A DNA stretch of 64,000 bases, from the NCBI RefSeq assembly GCF_039539485.1, contig NZ_BAABDF010000002.1, positions 62,001 through 126,000 on the forward strand. The letters run 5' to 3'. Within the stretch, counting starts at the first letter, position 1. The number at the start of each line of letters is the position of its first letter. The DNA is from Celeribacter arenosi (GTDB taxonomy: Bacteria; Pseudomonadota; Alphaproteobacteria; Rhodobacterales; Rhodobacteraceae). The notes under the pieces were generated by a model. That model was not told where the DNA came from and made no database searches. It saw nothing but the letters and a program-made list of their open reading frames with translations. Shown here one piece after another: positions 51,475 through 59,811 of this stretch. Made by a program: the position numbers and the translations under genes.

Positions 51475-52211
51475 TGTCGAAAACCATCATTATCACCGGT
51501 GGCACGCGCGGCATCGGAAAGGCGACGGCAGAGGCGTTCCTCGCCGCAGGGTGGCGTGTTGGCATCATGGGGCGCACGTCGCAGGCGGTTGAAAGCATGA
51601 CGCAAAGCCACCCCAATGCACTCGGCCTCGTTGCGGATGTGACGGATGAGGGGTCTGTGGAGGCGTGCTTTGATACCGCCGTCTCCCGATGGGGGCGGGT
51701 GGATGCTCTCTTCAACAATGCGGGTGTGTCGCTCTTTGGGGCGACGGTGGATGAAATCCCCGTCGCCGATTGGCGCAACCTGATCGACACCAATGTCACG
51801 GGCGCGTTCATTTGCGCGCGTGCCGCCTTTCGCGTGATGCGCGCGCAGGCCCCGCAGGGGGGGCGCATCATCAACAACGGATCCATCTCGGCGCAGGTCC
51901 CGCGCCCCGGATCGGCGGCCTATACGGCGTCCAAACACGCCATCACCGGCATGACGCGCACCCTTTCACTCGATGGCCGCGCGTTCAACATTGCCTGTGG
52001 CCAGATCGACATCGGCAACGCGCTGACCGACATGGCGCAAAGCATGACCACCGGCATGCCACAGGCTGATGGCAGCGTGCGCACCGAGGCGGTGATGGAT
52101 GTCGGCAACGTTGCGCGCTCGGTCCTGCATATGGCAGAGTTGCCGTTGGAGGCGAATGTTCAGTTCATGACCGTGATGGCAACCACGATGCCCTATATCG
52201 GGCGCGGCTAA
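51474..52211 (+). CDS. Short-chain dehydrogenase (SDR)
   Basis: A 245-residue SDR: cofactor motif ITGGTRGIGKATAEA, NNAGVSLFG, catalytic GSISAQVPRPGSAAYTASKH. The ATG shares one base with the dehydratase stop (TGATG), so translation is coupled. With the first SDR of the operon it may provide sugar and sugar-acid oxidation steps, or a second step on the product. The two SDRs are clearly different in sequence. Last gene of the plus-strand operon, two bases from the convergent transporter gene. Confidence 0.87.
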   Translation: MSKTIIITGGTRGIGKATAEAFLAAGWRVGIMGRTSQAVESMTQSHPNALGLVADVTDEGSVEACFDTAVSRWGRVDALFNNAGVSLFGATVDEIPVADWRNLIDTNVTGAFICARAAFRVMRAQAPQGGRIINNGSISAQVPRPGSAAYTASKHAITGMTRTLSLDGRAFNIACGQIDIGNALTDMAQSMTTGMPQADGSVRTEAVMDVGNVARSVLHMAELPLEANVQFMTVMATTMPYIGRG

Positions 52212-52213
52212 TC

Positions 52214-53149
52214 CTATCGCGCCGGCCTCGGGCGGGGCGGGGATATCCCCAGCGCCGCCTCGCGCCGCCAGATATAGATGCCCGACGCGATGATGATGGC
52301 GGCGCCCACGACCGTCCAAACCGTGGGCCACGTGCCGAAAATCACCCATCCGACCAAAGTCCCGTAGAAGAGTTGTTCGTAGACTACGGGCGCAAGTGTG
52401 GTTGCGCTCGCGAACCTGAATGCCGCTGTGGCGAGGATGTGCCCGCTGAGGCCGAACAGGCCGATCACCACCAGCATCACCCATACGCCAAAGCTTTGAG
52501 GCGCGACCCAGATCGACAGGGCAAAGGGCGCGATGGCAACCGACGCGATGGCGGATGTCCAGATTTGCGATGTCACGTTCTTTTCGACGCCCGCCAGTTT
52601 GCGCGTCAGCACAAAGTAGATTGATCCTGACACCAGCGCCAAAATGGAGAAAAACAGCGCCGGATGGAATGCCGCGCCCCAGGGTTGGATCACGACAACC
52701 ACGCCCAAAAAAGCGACCAGAATGGCGGTGAAGCGTCGAATGCCGATGCGTTCGCCAAGGATCGGTATCGCCAAGAGTGCGATGACCATTGGTTGGGCAA
52801 AAAATATGGAAATTGTGATCGTTATCGGAAGATATTGAAGTGCGAAAAAGTTGAACGCAGTCGCGCCGAGAAGCGCCAGTGAGCGCAGGATCTGAATGCG
52901 CGGGTTCGCTGACTTCAGAACAGACGACCCCTCGGTGGCCAGCGCATAGGTCAGGGCGATCACGAAGTGGACGATGTAGCGACAAAACACGACCTGCAGC
53001 ACCGGAATGCCCGCAAGCACCAGCCATTTGGCAGAGGTGTCGATGCCCGTGAAACACGCAACAGCGACAGACATCAAAATGAACCCGAGAAGGGGCCTCT
53101 CCTCGCGCGGCGCGGTGGCTTTGATCACATTACCGCACCGACTTGCCAT
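52214..53149 (-). CDS. EamA/DMT-family transporter
   Basis: A 311-residue protein with about ten membrane helices in two EamA repeats: first half with FTGIDTSAKWLVLAGIPVLQ and ALQYLPITITISIFFAQPMV, second half with GSIYFVLTRKL and PVVYEQLFYGTLVGWVIFGT. The family moves small metabolites across the inner membrane, often outward. Its start overlaps the end of the UxaA-type gene by 25 bases, so the two are co-transcribed. No ABC or TRAP importer accompanies this catabolic region, so this protein may be its carrier. Confidence 0.88.
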   Translation of the reverse strand: MASRCGNVIKATAPREERPLLGFILMSVAVACFTGIDTSAKWLVLAGIPVLQVVFCRYIVHFVIALTYALATEGSSVLKSANPRIQILRSLALLGATAFNFFALQYLPITITISIFFAQPMVIALLAIPILGERIGIRRFTAILVAFLGVVVVIQPWGAAFHPALFFSILALVSGSIYFVLTRKLAGVEKNVTSQIWTSAIASVAIAPFALSIWVAPQSFGVWVMLVVIGLFGLSGHILATAAFRFASATTLAPVVYEQLFYGTLVGWVIFGTWPTVWTVVGAAIIIASGIYIWRREAALGISPPRPRPAR

Positions 53150-54615
53150 GGCACGAATTCATAGTCGCCAAGGCCCTGCGCCTCTGACTTGGTTTCCTCG
53201 CCGGAGGCCACGCGCAGCCACATGTCATAGATTTCGCGCCCGACCTCTTCGAGGGTTCGCCCGTCGCTAATGATGGTTCCGGCGTTGAGGTCCATGTCGT
53301 CTTCGAGCCTGTTGAACATCTCGGTATTGGTCGCGATTTTGATCGAAGGTGACGGTTTCGCCCCAAACGCCGATCCGCGTCCGGTTGTAAAGCAGATCAG
53401 GTTACAGCCGGAGGCGATTTGACCGGTAACCGAGGCCGGATCGTAGCCGGGGCTATCCATGAAGACGAAGCCGCGCTCTGTAATAGGTTCGCCGTATTTG
53501 TAGACGCCATTGAGGGGCGTAGTGCCGCCCTTTGCCGCCGCGCCCAGGGATTTTTCGAGGATCGTGGTCAGCCCGCCCTTTTTATTGCCGGGCGAGGGGT
53601 TGTTGTCCATCGAGCCGTGGTTGCGGGCGGTATAGTCCTCCCACCAATGGATCAGGTCGATGAGCTTGTCACCGGTGGCGCGGTCCTTCGCGCGCGCTGT
53701 GAGCAGGTGTTCGGCGCCGTAAATCTCGGGTGTTTCGGCCAATACGCCCGTGCCGCCCTGTGCTGCGAGTAAATCGCAGGCGTAGCCCACGGCGGGGTTG
53801 GCGGTGATGCCCGACCATGCGTCCGATCCGCCACATTGCAGACCGACCATGAGTTCGCTGGCCGGCACCGCTTCGCGGCGGGCACGGTCGACCTCAAGCA
53901 GCATGGCTTCGATCCGCGCGATGCCGAGCTCGACGGTTTTGCGCGTCCCTCCGACGTCTTGAATGTTCATGGTCTGAAAGAGAGGGCCGGGGGTGAGGCC
54001 GTAAGCTTCGATCAGCCAGTCGATCTGCATCGTTTCACAGCCCAGACCGGCAAGTAGAACGCCCCCCACATTCGGGTTGCGCGCGTAGCCCCAAAGCGTG
54101 CGTTGGAGGATTTCAAATCCTGTCCCGTCGCCCCCCATGGCGCAGCCCGTGCCATGAACAAAAGCCGCAACCCCGTCCACATTCGGGTAGGGCGCAAGGC
54201 GTTCGGGGGTGAAATGGGCCGCGATTTTGCGCGCCGCCGTGGCCGAGCAATTCACCGAGGTGAGAACGGCGATATAATTGCGGGTACCGACGCGACCGGA
54301 TGCGCGACGGTATCCCATGAACGTGTCGGTCGTGGTCGCGGCGGGCGCAGGGCGCAGGTTGGTGGCGAATTCATAGGCCGTATCGACGGCACGAAAGTCG
54401 AGATTATGCGTGTGGACATGGGACCCTTTGGCGATGTCCTGTGCGGCGTATCCGATGACTTGCGCGTATTTGAGGACGGGGGCGCCTTTGGCGATGTCCG
54501 AGGTTGCGATCTTATGACCGCGCGGGATCGGGTCGATCGCGCCTGCTTCTCCAACATTGAGCGCGCGTTTGGCGGTGACCACATTGTCGAGATCGGAAAG
54601 GCGAACGGTCGGCAT
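53125..54615 (-). CDS. UxaA/GarD-type sugar-acid dehydratase
   Basis: About 496 residues. An N-terminal SAF-like domain (about 1-90, with SDLDNVVTAKRALNVGEAG and KGSHVHTHNLDF) is joined to the long UxaA C-terminal domain (GYRRASGRVGTRNYIAVLTS, GVAAFVHGTGCAMGGDG, GLQCGGSDAWSGITANPAVG, NPSPGNKKGGLTTILEKSLG). Family members dehydrate altronate, galactarate or related acids with Fe or Mn. The ATG at 54615 is chosen as GGAGA lies five bases upstream. It heads a two-gene minus-strand unit with the EamA transporter. The exact acid cannot be read. Confidence 0.88.
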   Translation of the reverse strand: MPTVRLSDLDNVVTAKRALNVGEAGAIDPIPRGHKIATSDIAKGAPVLKYAQVIGYAAQDIAKGSHVHTHNLDFRAVDTAYEFATNLRPAPAATTTDTFMGYRRASGRVGTRNYIAVLTSVNCSATAARKIAAHFTPERLAPYPNVDGVAAFVHGTGCAMGGDGTGFEILQRTLWGYARNPNVGGVLLAGLGCETMQIDWLIEAYGLTPGPLFQTMNIQDVGGTRKTVELGIARIEAMLLEVDRARREAVPASELMVGLQCGGSDAWSGITANPAVGYACDLLAAQGGTGVLAETPEIYGAEHLLTARAKDRATGDKLIDLIHWWEDYTARNHGSMDNNPSPGNKKGGLTTILEKSLGAAAKGGTTPLNGVYKYGEPITERGFVFMDSPGYDPASVTGQIASGCNLICFTTGRGSAFGAKPSPSIKIATNTEMFNRLEDDMDLNAGTIISDGRTLEEVGREIYDMWLRVASGEETKSEAQGLGDYEFVPWQVGAVM

Positions 54616-54756
54616 AGGGTTCTCCACCACACTAGCATATCAGTTGCCCTGTATTAGTAACGGGGCAGGCGGGCGAAGGGAATGTCGATTTCTTCGCCTC
54701 CCTTGCGCAAATTCGCGCGGCTGGTGATTGGCATTTACGGAAGGGCCAAAATTTGG

Positions 54757-54774
54757 TAACTGACTGGTCAGTTA
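54757..54774. promoter_or_regulatory. TetR operator before the exporter operon
   Basis: TAACTGAC-TG-GTCAGTTA is an inverted repeat with eight-base arms, 32 bases upstream of the tetR-type ATG. Such ACTGAC/GTCAGT palindromes are typical for AcrR/TetR-family repressors of efflux operons, so autoregulation is likely. Confidence 0.8.
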
Positions 54775-54806
54775 TTAGTTGATTTGCGACTCACGCGGGG
54801 CACCCC

Positions 54807-55475
54807 ATGACAGACGCGATCCAGAACCCGAATGACGCCGACCCCAAGGCCGCGCCGAAGTTCCGCCGCCGCAAAGACGCGCGTCCCGACGAAATCCTCG
54901 ACGCGGCGTTGCGTCTCTTTGTCGAACAGGGTTTTGCGAAAACACGCGTCGAGGATATAGCAACGCGAGCAGGGGTCTCCAAAGGGGCGGTCTATCTGTA
55001 TTTCCCGTCCAAGGATGCGCTCATCGAGGCGCTTGTGGATCGCGCGCTTGGCGGTATGGCGGATGAAATCGGGGCCGCGATGCGCGCATATAACGGCCAT
55101 CCGCGCCCTCTGCTGGAACGCTTTGCAGGCGTGGTGCGTCATCACCTCGAACAGAACGATGTGATCGCGGTACCAAAGCTGATCATCCACGAAGCGCCGA
55201 GCCAGCCGCAACTCGCGCGCATCTACGGCGAACGCGTGATCAACAAGGTGATGCCGGATGTTATCGCGATGTTTTCGCGGGCAATGGATGCGGGCCATAT
55301 TCGTCGGCTTGATCCCGAAATGCTTGTGCGCTCGATGCTCGGCCCTGTTTTTCTCCACATCATTCTATCCGACATTTTCGGCATCGTGCCCGAACGGGGG
55401 CTATCGCTCGACCTGTTGTTCGAGACGCATCTGAGCGTGTTTTTCGCCGGTATCGAACCGGTAAAGGAGGCCTGA
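54807..55475 (+). CDS. TetR/AcrR-family repressor of the exporter operon
   Basis: A 222-residue regulator. The helix-turn-helix is VEDIATRAGVSKGAVYLYFP followed by SKDALIEALVDRAL (about residues 45-80), preceded by a basic, low-complexity N-terminus (KFRRRKDARPDEIL). The C-terminal part is the variable ligand-binding helical domain of the CecR/YbiH-like type. One base separates it from the HlyD gene, so it is the first gene of the operon it should repress through the palindrome upstream. Confidence 0.9.
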   Translation: MTDAIQNPNDADPKAAPKFRRRKDARPDEILDAALRLFVEQGFAKTRVEDIATRAGVSKGAVYLYFPSKDALIEALVDRALGGMADEIGAAMRAYNGHPRPLLERFAGVVRHHLEQNDVIAVPKLIIHEAPSQPQLARIYGERVINKVMPDVIAMFSRAMDAGHIRRLDPEMLVRSMLGPVFLHIILSDIFGIVPERGLSLDLLFETHLSVFFAGIEPVKEA

Positions 55476-55476
55476 G

Positions 55477-56439
55477 ATGGCAAATCTTCCTGACTGGCTG
55501 ATCTCCCTGATTGCGGCCGTCTATCCCGGTATCAACCCGCCGCCTGCCTATGTTTATGACGGGTATGTCGAGGGTGATTTTGTCTATGCGGCAGCGGCGT
55601 CGGGTGGGCGGATCGAAGAGATCGCGGCCATCGAAGGGCAGGATGTGTTTTCGGGCGCGCTCCTTTTTACGCTCGAAGACGCGCAGGCGCAGGCGGGGTT
55701 GCGCGCGGCCGAGGCGCAATTTGCACAGGCGCAGGCAGAGCTGGACAATCTGACGACCGGCGCGCGCGACGCCGAGGCCGAGGTGATCCGTGCCCAACTC
55801 ACGCAGGCCCGCGTTGCACTCGACATCGCGCAGACGCGGTTGGAGCGGTCGTCTGCGCTTTTGTCACGCGGCTCCATTCCGCAAGCGCAGGTTGACGATC
55901 AACAGGCGGCGGTGGACGAGGCATCGGCGCAGGTTGCGCGGTTGGAGGCCGAATTGCGCGTCGCCGAATTGCCCGCCCGCGATGCACAGCGTCGCGCAGG
56001 CGAGGCCGCCGTGGCGGCAGCACGCGCGCAGCTCGATATCGCGCGCGAGACGCTCGCGGATCGAAAGGTGTTTGCACCCGTGACCGGACGCATCGACCGG
56101 GTGTATTTCGAGGCGGGTGAAGTCACCGGGGCGGGTGCGCCGGTCATGTCGATCCTGCAACCGGACGCGATGACGGCGCTGTTCTTTGTGCCTGAGGCCG
56201 AGCGCGCCGACATCAAGCCCAACGACATGGTGCTCCTGACCTGCGAAGGATGCGGGGAGGGGATTGAGGCGCGCGTGACGCGGCTGGCTTCTGATCCGCA
56301 ATATACCCCGCCAATCCTGTACACGCGCGACGAACGCGGGCGGCTTGTCTACCGCGTCGAGGCCGAAGTGCTCGAGCCGACGGCCGTTTTGCCGGGGCAA
56401 CCCGTGACGGTGGATGCGCGCGCGGGGCGCGACAATTAA
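55477..56439 (+). CDS. HlyD/YbhG-type periplasmic adaptor (membrane fusion protein)
   Basis: A 320-residue protein with a lipoyl-like beta domain split around a long coiled coil (about residues 75-190, rich in Ala, Gln and Glu: AEAQFAQAQAELDNL ... AAARAQLDIARETLADRK), then beta-barrel segments (FAPVTGRIDRVYFEAGEVTG). The N-terminus (LPDWLISLIAAVYPGI) is short and only moderately hydrophobic, so the anchor is unclear. It would bridge the ABC-2 exporter to the periplasm or outer membrane. Similar in order to the E. coli ybhGFSR locus with its TetR regulator. Confidence 0.88.
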   Translation: MANLPDWLISLIAAVYPGINPPPAYVYDGYVEGDFVYAAAASGGRIEEIAAIEGQDVFSGALLFTLEDAQAQAGLRAAEAQFAQAQAELDNLTTGARDAEAEVIRAQLTQARVALDIAQTRLERSSALLSRGSIPQAQVDDQQAAVDEASAQVARLEAELRVAELPARDAQRRAGEAAVAAARAQLDIARETLADRKVFAPVTGRIDRVYFEAGEVTGAGAPVMSILQPDAMTALFFVPEAERADIKPNDMVLLTCEGCGEGIEARVTRLASDPQYTPPILYTRDERGRLVYRVEAEVLEPTAVLPGQPVTVDARAGRDN

Positions 56440-56440
56440 C

Positions 56441-57385
56441 ATGGGCGAGGTAGCCATCTCCGTTCGTGGACTCACAAAGGTCTTCGGCAAGGCCCGCGTC
56501 GTTGACGACTTTGACATGGAGGTCGAACGTGGCGCGATCTACGGGTTTCTGGGCCCCAATGGGTCGGGCAAGACGACCACAATCCGGATGATGTGCGGGT
56601 TGCTGACCCCGGATGCGGGGGAGGGACGTTGCCTAGGGTTCGATATCGTGAGCCAGTCGCGCGAAATCAAGAAACGCGTTGGCTATATGACCCAGCGATT
56701 TTCGCTCTACGAAGATCTGACCATTCGCGAGAACCTCGATTTCACCGCGCGCATGTTCGGGATGGCCAATCGCAAACAACGCGTGGATGAGGCGGTGCGC
56801 GATCTGGGGCTGGAGGGGCGTGCCCATCAGCTCGCCGGAACGCTGTCGGGCGGGTGGAAACAACGGCTTGCCTTGGCTGCCTGTATGATTCACGACCCCG
56901 AGCTGCTCTTGCTGGACGAACCGACGGCTGGGGTGGATCCCAAGGCACGGCGCGATTTCTGGGATGAAATACGGCGACTTAGCGCGCGCGGTGTCACGGT
57001 TCTGGTGTCGACGCATTACATGGACGAGGCGATCCAATGCGATCATATCGCCTATATCGCCTATGGCAAAAAGCTCATCGACGGGCGTGCCCGCGATATT
57101 CCCAACCAAATCGGGATTTCCACCTATGTTGTCACCGGCCCGGACCTCATGGCGGTGCAGGAGCGGCTCGATCCCGATAAACGCGCCGGACAGGTGATGC
57201 GGTTCGGCGACAAGTTGCACGTCTCGGGCACTGATCGGGTGGCTTTGGATGCGCTAGTGAAGGAGGAGCGCGCGCGTGGCACCCATGAGTGGACGGAAAA
57301 GGACGCCGGTCTCGAAGAGGCGTTCATCTACCTGATGGCCGGCGCCAAGGACAATTTTGGCGGACCAGTGGAGGCGGCGCAATGA
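56441..57385 (+). CDS. ABC-2 exporter ATPase (YbhF-like)
   Basis: A 314-residue ATPase: Walker A GPNGSGKTT, Q-loop YMTQRFSLYEDLT, signature TLSGGWKQRLALAACM, Walker B LLLLDEPTAGVDP, switch VSTHYMDEA. It has one nucleotide domain, unlike E. coli YbhF with two. Starts one base after the HlyD stop and overlaps the permease by four bases (ATGA). Likely exports a toxic organic compound; specificity unknown. Confidence 0.9.
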   Translation: MGEVAISVRGLTKVFGKARVVDDFDMEVERGAIYGFLGPNGSGKTTTIRMMCGLLTPDAGEGRCLGFDIVSQSREIKKRVGYMTQRFSLYEDLTIRENLDFTARMFGMANRKQRVDEAVRDLGLEGRAHQLAGTLSGGWKQRLALAACMIHDPELLLLDEPTAGVDPKARRDFWDEIRRLSARGVTVLVSTHYMDEAIQCDHIAYIAYGKKLIDGRARDIPNQIGISTYVVTGPDLMAVQERLDPDKRAGQVMRFGDKLHVSGTDRVALDALVKEERARGTHEWTEKDAGLEEAFIYLMAGAKDNFGGPVEAAQ

Positions 57386-58527
57386 CACGTCTGTCCAATG
57401 TGTTTTCCATGGCGCGATTCCTGTCGGTTCTGGTGAAGGAATTCATTCAGATGCGGCGTGACCGTGTCACCTTTGCGATGATGATCGGCGTGCCTTTGGT
57501 GCAGCTTTTGCTGTTTGGATATGCCATCAACACCGATCCGCGAAACCTGCCCACGCTCGTCGAGATGGCGGACGAAAGCCCGGTGGCGCGCGCCTTGGTG
57601 GCAGGAATGGATACGTCGGACTACTTCGACTTTGTCGGCATTTCGACCTCGCAGGAGCAAAGTGATCGCGCCTTACGGGATGGCACGGCATCCGTCGTCC
57701 TCACGGTGCCCCCCGGGTTTCAGCGCGATGCGATGCGCGGGTTGCAGCCCGAACTCCTGCTGACGGTCGATGCCTCTGATCCGGTGGCGGCGGGGGGCGC
57801 AATCGGGGCAATTCGCGGTGTCGCGGATCTCGCCGTGGCGCAGACACTTCAGGGGCCGCTCCAGTTTGCCGCCGCAACTCCTGCGCCTTTCACCGTGGTG
57901 ATCCACCGCGCGTTCAATCCCGAAGGCGCGACATCCACCAATATCGTGCCCGGACTTTTGGCCGTGATTCTGTCGATGACCATGGTGATGATCACTGCCG
58001 TTGCGATCGTTCGCGAAAGTGAGCGCGGGACCATGGAGAGCCTGATCGCAACGCCCGTGAAGCCGGCGGAGGTTATGCTTGGGAAGATCATCCCCTATGT
58101 CTTTGTCGGCTATATCCAGACGATCGTCTTTATCGTGGCGGCACGCGCTCTCTTTGATGTCCCGTTCACGGGGTCGTTTTGGGCGTTTTTCGCGGGGTTC
58201 AATCTCTACGTGGTCGTGAATCTCGCCCTCGGGTTTCTGGTGTCCACAATTGCGCGCAGCCAGATGCAGGCCATGCAGATTTCGTTTTTCACGATTCTGC
58301 CCACGATCCTGTTGTCGGGCTTCATGTTTCCATTCGCTGCCATGCCCCAATGGGCGCAAACCCTTGGCACGGCGATTCCGGCGACGCATTTTCTGCGCCT
58401 TGTGCGCAAGGTCATGTTGAAAGACGCGGGCTTTTCCGATGTCGCGCAGGATATGGCAGCCATCGCTGCGATCCTTGTGGTGATCACGATTGTGGCATTG
58501 CGGCGCTATCGTCAGACGCTGGATTAG
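57382..58527 (+). CDS. ABC-2 type exporter permease (YbhR/S-like)
   Basis: A 381-residue membrane protein (counted from MTRLSNVFSMARF). One N-terminal helix (MMIGVPLVQLLLFGYAI) is followed by a large extracytoplasmic domain of about 130 residues and five C-terminal helices (VPGLLAVILSMTMVMITAVA, then the SERGTMESLIATPVKPAEVM coupling region). An open frame runs upstream inside the ATPase gene and is ignored because of the ATGA junction. Only one permease is encoded, so it should act as a homodimer. Last gene of the exporter operon. Confidence 0.9.
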   Translation: MTRLSNVFSMARFLSVLVKEFIQMRRDRVTFAMMIGVPLVQLLLFGYAINTDPRNLPTLVEMADESPVARALVAGMDTSDYFDFVGISTSQEQSDRALRDGTASVVLTVPPGFQRDAMRGLQPELLLTVDASDPVAAGGAIGAIRGVADLAVAQTLQGPLQFAAATPAPFTVVIHRAFNPEGATSTNIVPGLLAVILSMTMVMITAVAIVRESERGTMESLIATPVKPAEVMLGKIIPYVFVGYIQTIVFIVAARALFDVPFTGSFWAFFAGFNLYVVVNLALGFLVSTIARSQMQAMQISFFTILPTILLSGFMFPFAAMPQWAQTLGTAIPATHFLRLVRKVMLKDAGFSDVAQDMAAIAAILVVITIVALRRYRQTLD

Positions 58528-58660
58528 GAAAAGGCACCGGCTGGCCCCCGATTTGGCGGCGTAAGAGTTAACATTGTCTTAGCGGAAAGGGCGCCGAAAT
58601 GGGCGTGCGCCGACTATCGTCTTGCCCCTCCCGCGCAGTTGGGATTTGATGCGGGCAATG

Positions 58661-58889
58661 ATGAAAAATTTCTTTGATGTNNNNNNNNNNNNNNNNNNNN
58701 NNNNNNNNNNNNNNNNNNNNNNNNNNNNNNNNNNNNNNNNNNNNNNNGGTCGAATTGTTGACGCCACATGGGAACTGGGGGTTCGGTGTAATCTTCGTCG
58801 CCTGTGCGGCCTATCTGGCGCATCAGTATTTTTGGGCATTCAATCCCGATGACTATGCGCCCAAAGACAAGAGTGACGGGGAAACGTGA
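58661..58889 (+). CDS. Small membrane protein interrupted by the assembly gap
   Basis: An ATG at 58661 begins MKNFFDV and runs into the unknown bases. After the gap, a frame reads VELLTPHGNWGFGVIFVACA, a membrane helix, then AHQYFWAFNPDDYAPKDKS and a stop at 58889. The two parts are in different frames given 67 unknown bases, but join if the gap length is a multiple of three. Likely one protein of about 75 residues with one or two membrane helices. No family recognised. Upstream of clpP. Confidence 0.45.
58681..58747. other. Run of 67 unknown bases (assembly gap)
   Basis: All positions are N. It lies within a small gene and is probably an estimated or scaffolded gap; the real length may differ. 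Confidence 0.99.
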
Positions 58890-58928
58890 AGGTCCCGTTG
58901 ACGCAAAACCGCACATGGGGGGCTGCTC

Positions 58929-58957
58929 TTGCAGGTCCTGTTGGGCGAAACTAAGAT
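58929..58957 (+). promoter_or_regulatory. Probable sigma-70 promoter of clpP
   Basis: TTGCAG (58929-58934) and TAAGAT (58952-58957) are separated by 17 bases and lie about 55 bases before the clpP ATG. Good match to a housekeeping promoter. No clear heat-shock sigma-32 element was noticed. Confidence 0.6.
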
Positions 58958-59011
58958 TCAAGTAACACTTCCACGCTAGCATTCCCCGAGACAGTAGACA
59001 GGCAGGCGACG

Positions 59012-59638
59012 ATGAAAGACCCGATTGATACCTATATGAACACGCTTGTGCCGATGGTGGTCGAACAGACCAGCCGTGGTGAACGCGCTTATGATATCTT
59101 CTCGCGGCTGCTCAAAGAGCGGATCATTTTCCTCAATGGTCCGGTCCATGACGGCATGTCGTCGCTGATCTGTGCCCAGCTTCTCTTTCTGGAGGCGGAA
59201 AACCCGTCCAAAGAGATCGCGATGTATATCAACAGCCCGGGTGGCGTTGTGACCTCCGGTCTGTCGATCTACGACACCATGCAATACATCCGGCCGAAAG
59301 TGTCCACGCTGGTCATGGGGCAGGCGGCTTCGATGGGGTCGCTTTTGTTGACAGCCGGCGAGAAGGGCATGCGTTTCTCCCTGCCGAACTCCCGCGTCAT
59401 GGTTCACCAGCCGTCGGGCGGTTATCAAGGTCAGGCCACGGACATCATGATCCACGCGCAGGAGACCCAGAAGCTCAAGGATCGGTTGAACCAGATCTAC
59501 GTCAAACACACCGGCCAAAAGATCAAGACAATCGTCGACGCGCTCGAGCGGGATAACTTTATGTCCCCCGAAGACGCCAAGGAGTTCGGTCTCATCGACG
59601 AAATCGTGGAAAGCCGCGCCGTTCCGGTTGATGAATGA
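59012..59638 (+). CDS. clpP: ATP-dependent Clp protease proteolytic subunit ClpP
   Basis: A 208-residue serine protease. The catalytic triad is Ser107 (GQAASMGS), His132 (VMVHQPSGG) and Asp181 (RDNFMSPEDAKEFGLID). It forms a tetradecameric chamber in the cytoplasm and works with ClpX encoded 173 bases downstream. The N-terminus MKDPIDTYMNTLVPMVVEQT includes the propeptide region and the loop that contacts the unfoldase. Own promoter upstream. Confidence 0.97.
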   Translation: MKDPIDTYMNTLVPMVVEQTSRGERAYDIFSRLLKERIIFLNGPVHDGMSSLICAQLLFLEAENPSKEIAMYINSPGGVVTSGLSIYDTMQYIRPKVSTLVMGQAASMGSLLLTAGEKGMRFSLPNSRVMVHQPSGGYQGQATDIMIHAQETQKLKDRLNQIYVKHTGQKIKTIVDALERDNFMSPEDAKEFGLIDEIVESRAVPVDE

Positions 59639-59811
59639 ACTCGGTCGCCGGCACGCTAGGACAGCGTTTCGGCGGTCACTCAGGTAGGGATTTTGGCATT
59701 GTGCCCAAGAATCCGCTGCCTTACACTTGTGCCCTAATGGGCTTGAACGGTCGGCCTTGCGGGGCCGTCCTAAACCGGAAAACGACGGCCAGATGGCCTT
59801 AGGGGAATGCA

